Below are positions 12,111 through 27,200 of a stretch of DNA of 64,000 nucleotides, piece after piece. The notes beneath the pieces are model-generated. The model was not told where the DNA came from. It worked only from the letters and a program-made list of their open reading frames with translations, and made no database searches. Made by a program: the position numbers and the translations under genes. This DNA comes from Agelaius tricolor (taxonomy: Eukaryota > Chordata > Aves > Passeriformes > Icteridae): positions 78,573,001 to 78,637,000 of the forward strand of contig JALJCS010000002.1 in the NCBI GenBank assembly GCA_023055355.1. The letters are read 5' to 3'. How positions within the stretch are numbered: the first letter of the stretch is position 1; every line of letters begins with the position of its first letter.

Positions 12111-14611
12111 TGGAGTCGGCCAGATACGTACCGCGAGTCTGCCTGTCCCCGCCTCCATAGCTCCTTGTCGCTCATTTCACCGTTTGCATTTGATATAAAA
12201 ACACTTAGATTAATTGCAGACGCTGTTCTCACACCTCCCAGACCAGGCACAAGACATGCTGATGATCTGGCCAGGGGAACAGGGAATTTTGGATCCTTAC
12301 CCAGCCCTTTCCACTGGTGTCCTATATATTACTTGGCCTTAATTCAGGTACACCTCTTTCCCCCAGAAAGGAGCAGACCCACAGCTACCCATCACACACG
12401 GCAGTGGGGCACGGTACTCCGGGTGTGCCGCTGCACGCAGGAGCTACACCTGCACAGGCAGTCCCATGTTCAGAGCAACATGGCATGGTAACACACTCTG
12501 CACCTGGAACCACAATCCTCCTGGTCTCAAGTAACACAAGGATTTCTTGATTCCATACTCACATTGATTGAAACAGATCATTCTCTAGTCGGGAAATGAA
12601 AACAAAGTCTAGTAATGGAATTGATTTTAAATTGTCATGATTAATGCATGAGAGCATGCTTTGCATCTGACAAGATCAGTGTTCACATTTTGTTATATTT
12701 TTATTAAATTAAATTTATTTACTATATATTTTATTTTTTTATATATTTTATAAGTTGTCTTTCATTTATTCATTTACCCATTTGTGATTAGGTAAATTTG
12801 GTGCAGCTTTCACCTGCCCCATGTCTTAATTATTTTACCATTTTGAAGGTAAAAATCATTTCAACACTTATTAAAAAGTTTTAAGGAAGCCATGCAAACA
12901 TAAAAAGGGAAACAATACCAAAGATGGAGTCATCTGCAAGAAAAACAAATGTTCCAAGCACTACTAACACATGCATGTTCCCAAGTACTGTAATATGAAA
13001 GTCCTGAGCCAAGAGCAAGGAATAGAAAGAATTAATCTTAAAACTGTTAACAACTCCCTATGATGAAATCAGAAAGTTTCAGAACAGCAATTTTGGAGTT
13101 AAAACTCAGAGGAGATATTAAGAAATTGAATCAGGGCAAAAATAAGTTCTTTTAACTTCCTGGTGCATTCCAGGTATTCAATTACTTCACCCACAGCATA
13201 GCTTGGTCAAATAATAAGCAAAGAAAAAAAGAAGTTCCCCAGGAAACACTTGACCAACATGCCAGAAAAGCACTCTGAAGTGGTGCACGATTTCTGCACC
13301 AATGATAACCATGAAAGTGTTATTGAACAGCTTTCCCAGGTGAGCATTTCCCTCACATATTGTGGATGGAGTAAGTTAGAGTTTGTTCTTACACCCTGCA
13401 AACCATTACCAATATTTCTTAATTTTTACATATTATGAACCAATGGCACAGATTCCAAGCAAACAGTCCTTAACAGCTCTCTCCTACCTTCCCTGAGAAT
13501 ACCACAGTGCAGGCACCCCATTATTGCTGATGGCTCACTCCTGGTGTTTTCATGGGTCAGGTCTGGGAACTCCATGCAGGGAGTCAGAGCTGAAGCAGGT
13601 GTCTGCTTTCTGTCCCCTCCACAAATTTGGAATTTTACCCTTTTCTAAGACAGTGCAATCTCTAGACAATTCCCAGCCCTACACACCTCCCCCTGTGCAA
13701 AGCAGAGTGGGCAGCCATTTTCCCAGGCTCTTGCAGGCACCTCATTCTGTTGTCAGGCTGCCTTTTTTAAAATTTTGCTTTGCTATTGCTACTTCCATTT
13801 TTAAAACAGAGTTTGTTCCCAGATTTCAATGTTGTGCTTTGTTAAAGACTTGTAACTGATCATCAGGATGTTGTTTTCGCTGCCATGGCTTCTGCTTTTA
13901 ACTTGTGGCCACGTTTTCAAGGCCTTTGTCATCCCTTAAGCTGCACCTCATAACAAGAAGCAGCTGGTATCAAGCTCTGGCTCACACAGCAAGCTTTCAT
14001 TAACAAATTAATAACAAACCCAACAGGCCTCACACATTCACTCAAAGGCCAGGGCTTTTTACTAGCACTAAATAAAGTTCTTTTAAAGGGCTGCTGTGCA
14101 CCAAAATGCACCATCAGTTACACTGTGCCATGTGCTAAAGCCTGGGTTCTGAACGACTGATGGCGACGTCGGCTTAGGGGCTGCTACGGTCACTGGAGCA
14201 CCAGGACTGTGCTGCAGCTACAGCGAGGTGCAAGGGGAGAGGAAACAGCTCCACCTGGTGTAGCAGCGTGTTCCCGTGATTCTGCTGCTCACGGCTCCCT
14301 TCACTTCTGCAGCATGAAAATGCTTGAGGATGGGGTTGTTCAGTAGCAGTTTAGGATCTTCTGAGAACAAGCAAATGAAGTAAACACCTGAGTACTGTGG
14401 AGACAGTAAAAACACCCTGAAATAAGTGTAACAATATATTAACATAAGGGTTATTTTTTGCTTCCTTAAGAAGCTCTTAGGTTATTATCTCCTCTATTTC
14501 AAAAGCCTGGTAGGGAGCCTATTGCTGTGGAGAAAACCAAACTACACTGCCAAAAAAGCCACTCTATAGTGCAGGAGTTGCACATTCTCCAGCAGTGGCA
14601 AATTAAAGATG
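12111..14611. other. Intergenic region between E2F5 and LRRCC1
   Basis: No coding exon seen. Contains an AT-rich patch around 12690-12760 and otherwise unremarkable sequence. E2F5 starts on the right of its gene and LRRCC1 ends on the left of its own, so this is head-to-tail spacing of about 3.4 kb. Confidence 0.75.
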
Positions 14612-14926
14612 TTTTCAGGTACAAGGAAGATGGAGAGAGTCTATTTACAAGGGAATGTTGTGACAGGACAAGGGAGAATGGTTTTAAACTGAAAGACAGG
14701 TGTAGATTAGCTAATAGGAAAAAATTCCTTACTGTGAGGGTGGTGAGGCACTGGAACAGGTTGTCCAAAGGAGTTGTGAATGCCCCATTTCTGGAAGTAT
14801 TCCAGGCCAGGTAGGATGGGGCTCTGAGCAACCTGGTCTAGTGGAAGGTGTCCCTGTCCATGACAGGGATGTTGGATCTGGATGATCTTTAAGGTCCCTT
14901 TCAAAACAAGCCCTTCTGTGATTCAA
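14612..14926 (+). mobile_element. CR1 LINE fragment
   Basis: Sense-orientation CR1 3' region. It includes GTGAGGGTGGTGAGGCACTG, GGGCTCTGAGCAACCTGGTC and GATCTTTAAGGTCCCTT, ending near a degenerate CTGTGATTCA tail. It lies between E2F5 and LRRCC1, opposite to their transcription. Confidence 0.93.
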
Positions 14927-15119
14927 CATTCTTGGTTCTCTCATTACAAGAATCTTTACGTCACTGAAGCAAAGCTTCAAGCTTTTGGCTTAGAACTTTC
15001 CAACTTCTTTTTCTCTTATTAAACATGCTAATTCCTAATTTCATATGATGCTTTTCATCTATACATGTTATGACCCATTTTGAAAGCAGTTAAAAATAAA
15101 CAAAGGTTAGAAATAACTA

Positions 15120-15125
15120 TTTATT
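15120..15125 (-). other. Candidate LRRCC1 polyadenylation signal
   Basis: AATAAA on the minus strand about 140 nt beyond the LRRCC1 stop codon. It is the first canonical hexamer I noticed there. Cleavage site not established. Confidence 0.45.
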
Positions 15126-15263
15126 ATGAAAATAATGTAAAAACATTTGTCTGCTCCCTGAACTATCAAAATATACAACGAAGACTTAATTCTCTAGAAA
15201 ACAAGGAAAAGTGCTTTGTAGTGGATGAAACTTCTTGTGTAATATACATTTTCAGTATAAATA

Positions 15264-18200
15264 TTAATAATCTTCAAAGTCTTGCTGAATATCATTCAGT
15301 GCATTTGTAAGTCGTCGTATTTTATTTTCCATGGCTTTTTTATTGTTTGCCATTTCTTGCAGAAGCTCCCGCATTTCTTCTTCAACAGAGTAGACCTGAA
15401 AGAGCACAGAGACATGAAGTAGAATTCTTGCTTTATTTAATACACCTAAACCCATATAATCTTGGCAATTTTTAACACTGGTAAGCAATGCAAGAGTTAC
15501 ATGCTTATGTTTGAATATGCAACACATTACTCTTGATACTGGATTCAGAAGCAGAATTTCTTCTTTAAAAAATGTATTAATCTGCTAGGAGGTAGCAAGT
15601 ACTGTATCAATACAGAAAACTTACTAAGGAAAAAAGCACCAGTGGTCATGTTAAGGAAGAATGCAGTAGATGACAGAAACAGTAACAGTTAAGGTTGGCA
15701 TAGGTGAGTTAAATGGATTATCTGGCATAGTCAACATTACTCTTGCCTGTATGGATAAGGAAATGTTTAGCTATTGATTCATAATAGCTGTATAGCATGG
15801 CACTGCACTTTGCTTGAATATAAAACATTACAATGGCACAAGTCTAGGAATTTTCTTGCTGTGCAAAGACTGAGTACTAAACCAGGACTGTTTCCATCCA
15901 GTCAGCCCAACAGAGTCAAACAGGAGACTTCCAAGCACCACTCTTGTAGCAGCTGTAGAATAAAAATGCAAATACAATAAATGTGTAAATTGAGTGTTAA
16001 AATTACTTTTTCATTTGCTGCTTCAATTTGTTTTTCCTTTTCATTTTCCAGGTGCAAGAGTTCTTCCTGATGTGCTGCCAAAACTGACTCAAGTTTTTTT
16101 CTGAAGGCATTATCCATTTTATGAAGCTTTTCCACAGCAATCCTAAAAAAATTATTGAAAAAAAAATCATAGTCCTGCAAACAACTGAAGTATTTTGCTC
16201 TGTCCAAGTTCTGCCTTTGATAAGGTTTTAATAATGTAAGCATGAAGACAATTATATACTGGCATCAGAAGTGTTCCATCTGCTCAAGTACATTTTCTCA
16301 AGTACATTTTCTAGCTTTTTTAGGACCTCTGGCATTCTCTAAGGAGAGGCATTTAATATCACTAGCAAAGGATATGAAGATTAGGGCTTGCTACTGTCAA
16401 CATGGACAAGAACTCCACCTATTTTCAAACATCTTATGCTTTTGGTTCCCAAGAAGTGAATGAACTGTGTGATCCTGTGAACAGCCTGTGAGCCTGTGTC
16501 TCACAGAAATAGGAAAGTGTCTCCTTCACCACAAAGAAGCATTTCTTTAACTGCAAGCAAATTCTGCTTATAAGGGATAATTCTTAAATATGCAGGAACA
16601 AAATGCAAGGCAATTTAATACAATTAATTTACAACAAAATTTTGAAACAAACCAGAATTATTTAGAACAAAAATTTCAGTTTCACTATTGATCTTCTGAC
16701 AGTTTCAAACCCCAATACTATTGACTGTTTGAGGTGGTTTGTTTTGTTTGGCTTTTTTGTTACTGTTGTTTGTTGTTGATTTGTTGTGGTTCTGTATTTT
16801 CTTTTTATGCAGTCTTATTAACTAGCTGGTATTTTCTCAAGAATAGTTGTGAGGAAGGAAGAAAAACATGAGAAGGGGGCCAAAGAATAAAGTAAAAATC
16901 ATCAGTTTAGCAAACTTCTCCATCATTCCAGAAGCATATGAAATAATTTTTCAGATTATGAGTACTAGTTTCTGTATCATCTCATATTTAACTATTAATT
17001 GATTGAAGAAATTGACAGTAAGAGGAACAAGAAAATAAATTTTAAATCTTGCTATTTGTATGGGAAAAGAATGACAGGTAATTTAGAAACAGTCTGTCAC
17101 AGACTGAAACAGTGATTAACAGACAGCAGTTGGGCAGGAGTGTTGATCTGCTGGAGGGCAGGAAGGCTCTACAGAAGGGATCAGGGCAGGTTGGATTGAT
17201 GGGACGAGGCAAAAAATAACCTCAAATATGAGGTTATTTTCAAGGAAAATGGAAATAATGATGTTCAGATGCCAAATGCTCTAACTGAATGCCAATTCCA
17301 TAAAGTAAGTCACCTCTACAGCAAGAATTCCTTCTAGGCCCAGTTTGTAACTGAGCTCACCAAGTAGTTAAAAAGGTATTACACATTCTTCCATCCCATA
17401 ATCAAGCATTTCTGCACACTTATTAATAGTGCAACTCTACTGGAACTGAGTAGTCACAAATAAATTATTAAAGTGTTTACCTTTGAGTTTGAAGACTTTT
17501 ATTTCTCTCTTCAATCAGCTTCTTCTCTTTGAAATCAAAGTTCTCCTTCATTTGTTTAACCTGCACCTCCAGCTGGCTTAACAGCTCTCCTTTACCTTGC
17601 CACCTCTTTTTCAGTGCACTGAAAATAAAATGCACATACTTACAATGAATGTAAATACCACTTCTTAGGAAGGTAGAAGAGTTTCTCATGCTTCCATTTT
17701 TCCTCATTTCTGTGGGGTTTAATAGCAAGGAAGAATAACTTCAGAGCAGTATTGCATACAACAATCCCAAAGAATTATTGTGATATTTATGTATCACCTG
17801 TGTGCATTCTTAATGTCATCAAGTTCTACTTCTTTTTCTTCTAGCAGTTGCTTTAATTCCTCTTTTCTTTCATTTTGCCTTTCTAATTTTTTCATTAGCC
17901 TTTCACATTCAGCAGCTTTTTCATCCAACTCTATTTGAAGCAATTTCTGAACTTCCCGATTTTCTTCATGGTGTTTTTTGATTTGTTTATCTTTTTCTTG
18001 TAAGCCCTTTAGAAGATAAATATTTTAGAACACACAAACTCCCTTAACTTTATTGTTACCCCTTAAGAGTATGTGTTTAGTCTATGACGGAATAAAGCAG
18101 AGAATAACATAAACGTTTACTTTTCTGAATCTATGAAAAACACTTAGTAAAGTGGTAGTCAGTTACTTAATCTTCATCTAAAAGAAGTCTGAATTTAAAA

Positions 18201-21200
18201 AAAGTCATCAAAACATTAATCTGAAGTTGAAAGCAAGGTAAGAAAAAAGTTATTTTGCACTCTTATTCTACATAAGAGCTGAATAAACAACTTATATGTA
18301 AGTCACTGAGCTCACAATCTGTGTAACAATGACATGCATCTAACTGACTGACATAACATGCTATAAAACTTTGATCATTAAGCTGAAGTTTTAAGTCTCT
18401 AAATGAGACAAATGGAATTATTGGGACAAAACATATTACTTCTGCTGCCAAAATACTATTTTACAAGAACAAAATAAATAAAAAATATTTATGTTGTAAA
18501 ATAAATGTCAAGCAAACTTTTAAAAATTATTTTTCCTTTTCTTTTAAACACTCAGAATTATGCTATCCTACTTTCACCTCTTGCAAAATCATTTTCAAGA
18601 ATACACTGAAGCAAGGCAAAGAGAAGGTCTGTACATAAATATGGTTCAATGAGAGATTCAAACAGTATCACTGTGCATTTATTTAATAAAAAGCCCTCTT
18701 CTGCTCTCAATGAAATAAATTGCCACTGACAGTCTGATTGTGATTTTTGAGTCAGAAAACTCTAAGTGCAGACCCAGCTTTTATCAAAGGGTTTGTGATA
18801 GCTAAAATTAACACTTGCAGTGAAAGTTAAGCACACAAATTGTCAGATGTGGCACTTACTTCTTTTAGTCTCCTAATTGTTTCTGTCTGATCATCCACTA
18901 TTTTGTTTTTAATTTTTATGGTATCACTGTCCTGTTCCTTTTGCTTTTTTAATGTGTCAATCTCATTTGTTAAAACTTCGATTTTTGCCTCCAGTTTCCC
19001 CCGATCTTGTGCAAGATGAGCTCCTGGACAAAACAAGATATTGATTTCAAGATGTGGAATGTTGGGAGATTGGGCTGGGGGAAGAAAAGGTAAGAACCTT
19101 ACAAACCAAAGGTTTGACTGTTTTTCTCACTGTAGGGATTTAATCTATATAACATTTACGAGGAAATGCAGAACTGAAGGTCTCTGTTTTATCCTTTATG
19201 AAAACTTCTCTGAAAAACAGTTGACAATAATTCTTACAGACCCCTAAAGACCACAAGGTGGTGCTGAATCACAGGAATGAAAAATGCCCAAATTTTTTTC
19301 TCTTAACATTTAACACTGTTTTAAGATATATACTGAAATTTCCATATTAGATTTCCCTACCAGACAAGAAGCATTACATAACATTATTTACAGATCCTTG
19401 TTTTTCTAGTTTCACATTTAAAAGTTCTTTGTACAACTTCATGGCATTTTCACATTTTCAGGAAAGAGATTAACTGTATTCACAGCTGACTCCCACAACT
19501 GCTGTTACAGATCCTGTATCAGCCCATGTGCCACAGAACATTTATTGTTGCACATTGTCTTTACACTGGGTAAGATCAGGAAGGCATCCAAGGACCATGT
19601 CATCATTAAAACTCTATTGGAGTGTTTATTTGACACGTAAGATATTGAACACCTTTTTTTTTTTCTGCAAAGGAAAAAAAAAACCCATTATTTTACCCTG
19701 TTCTGCCAACTCCTGCCCCCATATTTTTCTTTCCATTTTTAATCCATCAATCACAGATTCCTGGGCTGTCAGCTGGGAAATAAGTTTTATATTTTCCTTT
19801 TTTAGAAGTTCAACTTGAATAGCCTTTTGTTTGTCCTCCTCAATCACAGTTTCAAGTTTTCCAGTTTGACACTGTACAAACAAACATTGGGAAAAGACAG
19901 TAAGATCATTTAAAACAATATGCAAAATTTCAAATTAATACTAAGGGGTAATCCCAGAAAACTGTAAAGCTGACTTCTAAATACCCACTCTAAAGTATTA
20001 ATGTCATCATAAAAAAACAGTTTAGAATTATAAATGCACAAGTCAAGAAAAGCAAAGTAAAGAAAAGATATTAAAAACTGAATCAGAAGAAGACAGAAGC
20101 TGGGATATATTTTCACTTCCAATGATAAATATGTATCTTCAATTATCCCAGCTACATTTTGTTTTACAGATTACAGCTATTTAATATAGGTATTTTTCAA
20201 TTTTATTCTTAAAAGCGTCAGTGACTGCCAGAATCGTATTCTGTTTAACAACAAAATGTTTGGGCACCCTAACAACAACAACATGTAGAAGGGAGATTAC
20301 AAACAGCTGTGTAGGGGTTGTATTCCACCCAAGTTTTAGCACAAAGCTGGACTGGATCACACAACCATTCAGAAGTTATGTCCTTTAAATTAAAAAAAAA
20401 ATATTTACAGAGAATAGTACTAGAATATGTTACCATAAAACAACCGTGCCCACAGGATTTAAGATTAAAATCTGACAGTAGATAACAAATAATACTAATA
20501 TTATACAACTAGGAGATACTAAGCTGCGAACAACTACACTGCGTTATTTGTTCAATTACTGTTTTACTTCATGTAAGTGACCAGTGCAGAAGCATGTTCC
20601 ATTTCTTTGAATTTATAAGGGGTCAGGGCTCTTAATGTAGTTTTGATTGACCAACTGATATGTAAAAACTGCTACTGCTCAAAGGGCAAGGAGTGCACTT
20701 TCCAAAACATGAGTGAGTCAACATTTTTCTATATGGGGAGCAGTGTTTGTGAGAAATAGAAGTGCAAGATGCAAGAATAAAGGCTGACGTGCACTACTGC
20801 ATTTCAGTGCAATAGGAAACCTGTATCTTTTAGTTAATCAAGCTTGTATGGAATCATTAACTTTTATAGATGAAACATCACCAAAAAAAATCTGTGTTGT
20901 TGAAATGTTTTGAAACAAATACCTTTAGGTTTGCTGTAGCTTCTTCATTTGATTTTGTTAATTCTGCAATTTTTGCTTTCTGTTCTTCCACTAAATTTGT
21001 CAGGTCTTGGATCAGACTTGCCATGTCTTTTTCCCTTTGTTCCAACTCCAACAGGGCTTGTTTGTGTTCAACTAGATCAGCAGAAGCTTTTTCAAACCCC
21101 TGTTTTACCTAAAATTTTATAAGACAAGACTTGAAAAATGCTAACATTTGGAAAAAAAAGTGCATATATAAACATAACTGACATTTGAATTTCAAGTGAG

Positions 21201-24200
21201 GACACAGAAATTCATCAACTCTATAGGAAATTAGTGAATATCTGAAACTGGTTTTTTCCTGGTTTATTTGTGAAACTACAACTTGAAAAACTGGTTCTAC
21301 CCAGCTGCTTATTTGTAAAAAAACCCCAAACCCAACAAAACATAACAAAAAACCCCAAACAAACAAAAAAAAAAAAACCCACAATACACGGGAGAAAAAA
21401 ATATGGGTGGATGGGAAGCAGAGCAGAAAAACCATACTTGGGAGCTAAACACAATGCCTTGATTTAATGTCATTGTTAAAATTAACATTAAAATCACAAA
21501 AGAAGGACAAAGTTAATTCAAGACTTTTTTTCTTGTAACAGAAAGAGTTGAACGGTAAAACCCCTGTCTATTCTCTCTTCTCCCATCTATTTAAAACTTA
21601 TTTAAAACAAAGAAAACCAAGTTTAAGGTAAAGAATTTAATATTTTATTTAACATATAAAAAATGTAAATACTAGCCACAGAAATAAATTCCTTGAGGAA
21701 TTTAGCAGGTAAGTTTTCAATTTGAGTTTCAAAATATATATCCAAAATTCAATTTTGAAAATTTACACAATAAGGAACTATATTACTAAATACATTTGTA
21801 TATATATATTTACGATAACCTTATCAAAACACAAACCAATAAAGAGGTTTTACTGTAATTAAATATATTCTAATTGAAGTCAACATATTTTAAAAGAAAT
21901 CAGTAACATCAGACAGAAGGGGTTTTTAAAATTTCTTTTGATCAAGTGATTAAGTTCTACATATGAGCAAAAATGCTGGGGTTTTTGAATGCTGACTTGG
22001 CATTTGCTGTCATTGTTCTAATGACTGATATTTCAAACCTTTCTACCAGTATTCTTGCATGAATCCTTGGAGCAAAGATCATAGGGATAAAAAACCAACC
22101 CAACAAAATACCAAAAAACCACACCCAGAATATCCACCCAAACCCAACACATTTAAGAGAACTACAACCCCACCTAGTGTGAGATTAAATGTTCTCTTAG
22201 TCTTACCTCTTTAAACCTTTTTGTTTCCATAGTTAAAGCTAAACGAAATTCATCTTCTAACTCTCTGTACTTCTGGTTTGACATGTTAATTTTCTCCTGC
22301 AATTCTCTAACACACTGTTCATGCCTCTGCTCCTCTTTAGCCATTTCTTTTGACAAAGCATCCTGAAATTCAGGTCCATTTAAAGCAACTCGGGTTCCAA
22401 GTTCTTTCCTGAAATTACCAAGCATACACTTGAGATATGAACTGCAGGATCTCACAATGCTGTTTTAATTCAATTCCTTGGTCTTACTGAACAAGGATAA
22501 TGAATTACATAAAAAATGGGATCAATTCCTTCATCTCACAGACAGCCTTCAGTCTCCTCTGACAATGGCCCCAGCATGAGGAAAATTCTGTTGACTACTG
22601 TTAAAAATACCCAAAGGAATATCCTTACTTTTTAATTCAAACATTTGTAGAAACTATTCAATTGTGCTTTTGCTGTGGTTTAGCACTTGTATGCTTTGCT
22701 GTTAACAAACATCTGGAAGTGACACTGGAATCAATGAAAAGCCCTGTACAGCCAGAGGCCCTATTTTGCAGTCAGTCGTTCCTTTCACCTTCACCCAACA
22801 ACTGCTGCTATTCACTCAGACCCAAAACCTGAAAAGAGCAGCAACAGGGACCTAAAAGGACAATGTTGAAACAAATGTACCCCGTACTTCAACGCTACTT
22901 TAGAGCAAAAAAAAAAAAAAAAAATCCACTGTCCTTCACATTATATCTTTTGGAGCTTTATGAAGTAATTATTTAAAGTTCTCAAAATAAAGCGCTAAGA
23001 TTCTTCCCATCTAAACCTGCCATTTTCTTGGTGACTGAATACATTTTCCCTTGTACAATTTAGCAAATTTAACTAGCTTATTTTATTAATAACCTTCCTT
23101 ATATAATACTATACCTCATGGTATTCTTGATATAGTTTTAACACATATTTGATTGTATTAGCTGAACACCACCAGAACTTAGCCTCAAGTATTCTCCGAA
23201 AAAGGGAAATTTTCAAAGAGGATAACAGCCAGGCAAGTAACTCACACACCACCCAACAAGCAAGGTTCTGCAGAGGCTGCAGAATACTTTGTGTTTTTGT
23301 AGCATATGCAGCTCTTCAGTCAGTAATTCAGATATGATTTTATTTTTATCTGATTATTCCTGGATTACAGATCAAGTATTTAAAATAAAGAATTTGGCCA
23401 TATTATAAGAGGAAAACCTTTCATGTGAAAGGCTGGAAGTTGCCTACACGAACTTATGAGTCAGGAATCTACAAGATATTTCTAAATGAGCAAGAAAATG
23501 TGTAGGAAGACATCTACATTTTCAAAATGACCATCTCTCCCACTAATCAAAAAACCCAAAACAAACCAAACCCAAACAAAAACGCATCCATACTTTAGAA
23601 CACATTTTAAAAACCATGATGGCAACACAAGCATCTCTGCTAACTTGTGGAAAGAAAATAATGACCCCATACCTTTGCTCTTGCTCTCTTAATACAAGAA
23701 GTTCATGGAGTTGTTTTACCTTCTCCTTCTGTTGTCGGACAGATATTCGAAGTAACTGTACTTCTCTTTCATTTGCTGATGCTTTAAGCTCTGCTTCTTG
23801 CACCTGTTTCATCTGTATCATAAAGACAAGAGCAAGATTTTCTTAAAACTGTATCTAATTGTCATGTTTTATACTAGAACAAAAAGGAACAGGTGCCTTC
23901 TAAGAGTTTTTGTTTGGGGTTTTTGTTTGATTTTATTTTGTTTTTTTCTTAATATATTGTAACACTTGAAGAAATTTAAGATAAGATGTTTAAAGTGTTA
24001 ACTTCCTACAACTCAAAAAGCAACCTTGATAAAGACCCAGTGGCATTTACTTAATTTGTAAAGAACTTTGAGGTGTCCTGCAGAAGTGGAAGAAGAGGAA
24101 GGGCATTGGCAGAACAATTTCTGCAATTAGAAACTCTTTTATTTTAGTACTTGTATTAGTTTCAAACAAAACATTTTTAGATGTATTCAACATAAACTTC

Positions 24201-27200
24201 ATTTTTTAAACACTCCACTTTTGTCAAAATCTCCATCTTTCTGATTAGTACAGTTTAGAGCTGCTGAACAGAGCTGCTTTCTAATGATTTTACAAAAAAT
24301 GTAGAATTGGTATAAACACCAGATGGCATACTCCACTTTTCCATTCGATGCAAGCTTTTATGGGTAATTCCATTTTATAGACTTAAGCCTTTTAAATATG
24401 AAACTCTTTTCTGATTCAACATGAAGAAAAAAGATATAAAAAAAAGTTATAAAAAAGGTTTTGATTACTCATTAAATGGTAATTCAAAATCAGGACAATT
24501 CAAAAGGCTAAGTTTTTATGTTCTACATGTTAAGCCTTTTCATGAATAATTTAATAAGTAACTTAGACACATCACACTGTATTCCTTTGTTTTGTGGAAG
24601 AAGTGAAGGAATTCTCTCCTAAATTGAAGCACTTAAAAACGTCAAGCAAGAACACATTTTGACGAAAATGTCAAGGAAGAACAAGGGAATAGGGTACACA
24701 TTTAGAGGCATAGTAAACTTACTCATCTTGAAACCCTTCAAGAAGTCATCTAGTAATGCTGACTGAAGGCCTTATAGTGGTGGCTACATGGAGTAACCAT
24801 AATTTACCTCTGAAAGTAATTGCTGGGATGTACAATGAGAAAGCTCTATGGAATATTCTAGAATTTCTTAATCTTGGAATTGATAGAATAGGCCAAAGGT
24901 ATATTAAATCTGAACATTGAAAAACAGGATTTAGTTTTGAGAGCATCATGATTATTCTTTGAAACATAATTATTAAGGAGTATTTGCTACAGGATCTTAA
25001 GGACAGGAACAAAGACTTTCCCTTAATAAAAACAATATTACTAGCACCAAAAGGGATGACTTATTTCTACAAACTCATTGAAAGAAAAATAAAAAGCCTA
25101 ATACATCAATGAGGTGTTTTCATTCTTATAAGAAAGAAAAAACCACACACACAGTAAATTTAGTACTTTTAAAACTGACAGGCAGATATCTCATCTAAAC
25201 TGAAGATCACTTCTAGATTCCATAATAGCTCCAGGGTATCTACAGCTAAGGAAGAAACGGAAGAGCCACTCAAGTCCCCAACCAGGAGCCTAGAATAGAG
25301 GGTACTTGGATGGGTTTGTCAGGACACTCCCTGATTTTCATTCCTTTCAGGGAACCTAAACATCAACACTTCCTACAGCACCACACTATCAGTTCAAAGA
25401 CTTTTCAGGATGGATATGTTAAGATTCATTTTCTCTAAGTTAAGTGACATAGGAATGGACTAACATAGGAATATAAACAAACAAAAGGAATATATATTGG
25501 AGGACAGTGAAAATTCAACAACTAATTTCTCAGAAAGAAATCGTGGCAGTATCTGGTCCAGCATCTTGATCTTATGTATTTGTATACTCAACAAAGAGCC
25601 TCTGACTACAAAAGCATCATTATCTTCTCCAGCTGTAAAAATAAAACCAAAAAATCCCAAACAAACAAACACAAAACATCACACAAACTAACCAGAATCT
25701 TTCATGTTCTCAGCAATTACTGTTTTGTTCTGGTTGCAATTAAAAGCATCTAATTCTTTAGACCAGTGAAACAAATAGAAACACCAGATTTCCATCCCAG
25801 TAGTAAGATGTCTGTTGATTTTAGCAACTTTAAAAACTTGTCTTTATCACTCAATGTTTTCAGAAAATATCAACTCTCAGTGTTAAAATTACATAGGACT
25901 TGTTCTCCTTTATCTTAAGGCCACCATAAAATTTATATTTAAAATTTATATTTATAAAATACATTAATTGACAGTTAAAATGGATACCTGTTATTAACTA
26001 CAACTATGCAGGAAAGAAAGCCCCAGATTTTATTGTGGAAAACTCAGACTCAATGTTGGTAAAATCTAGTATTTCTCTGTATTCAGGACTATGGTAGCCA
26101 CCCTGTTGCCATTGCATAATTTACTCACGAGAAATATTTACCTCTGCTGCTCGCTGCTGCAACCTCTGTGTCTCCATCTTAGATAGTGTTTCTTCTAAAG
26201 CTTGCATGGCCTTCTGATATTCTGCTTCTTTATTTCTTGCCTGATTTAGCTCATTAGTAAGTCTTTCAGTTTCACCTTTCAACTGTTGGACATCTTCTTG
26301 CAGTCTTGCTTTGGCATCTCTCTCTTTCAATACCAATTCCTTTAACCTGAGAATAAACGCAGTGAAATTGTATTATAAATGTTTTACTTGTAAGTTTCAT
26401 GCCAAATACATTGAGAAAAAGGCATTAGTAGCTATTGTAGCTACACATCTTGTTTTTTACTGTGTTTTACTATTTATAGCACTGTCATATAAAACTGTTT
26501 AAAGAGACATAAACTATTAATAAAGTCATGTGTAGCATTACTATATGGAGATTCATTTTAAAAATCCTGAGATGGAGACAACCTCATAGATACATCTTCT
26601 AGGAAATGACATTCCAGTATTACTTTGCTTTACAGGAACATAATAAGCCTCTTAGAGAAGATGGTATAAATGGAGATGGGTATAAAATAAAGGTAGGAAG
26701 TGAACCTAAAACAAAAAGGGAAAAAAGGGAAATATTCACAGTCAGTCGTGGATGGTAAGTCAGGAAGCACGTGGTTTAGTTCTTCCTAAAAGAAAATGAG
26801 GCTTTGATAAATACAATACAGTTAAGAAAAAGCCAAATGGAGCAGACATGTCCAAAAATAAGGAGATCTTTGAAAAAAAAAAAAAAGCTGCTGCTCAGAA
26901 CACACAAGGATGATGACATCTTCCTCTCTGATGATGTGCTAGGCTTGCCCTGCACAATACATTGCCTATGGGCCAACTCTAGCCTGCCAGAAACATTTTT
27001 GTTCTAATGTGCTGTGCAGAAAAAAGCAAAGAATGCTCTAGATGTATGTGGAAAGGGAGACTGGGACACAGAAGGCAGAAGTATGATATGGGAGTGCTAC
27101 TAGAGCTTGAACTGAAGGTCTAGTTATGATATAGGTTGTTTGGAAAGTAAAGGCTAGAAGCAGAGGAAAGTGGCATACTGATACTGTTCTGTGACAAGAA

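Noticed and set aside
11484..12491. Long open frames on both strands over the E2F5 CpG island (up to 275 codons)
   Set aside because: Composition artefact: stops are rare in very GC-rich DNA. The frames are Arg/Pro/Ala-rich and show no domain, and the only supported coding part is E2F5 exon 1.
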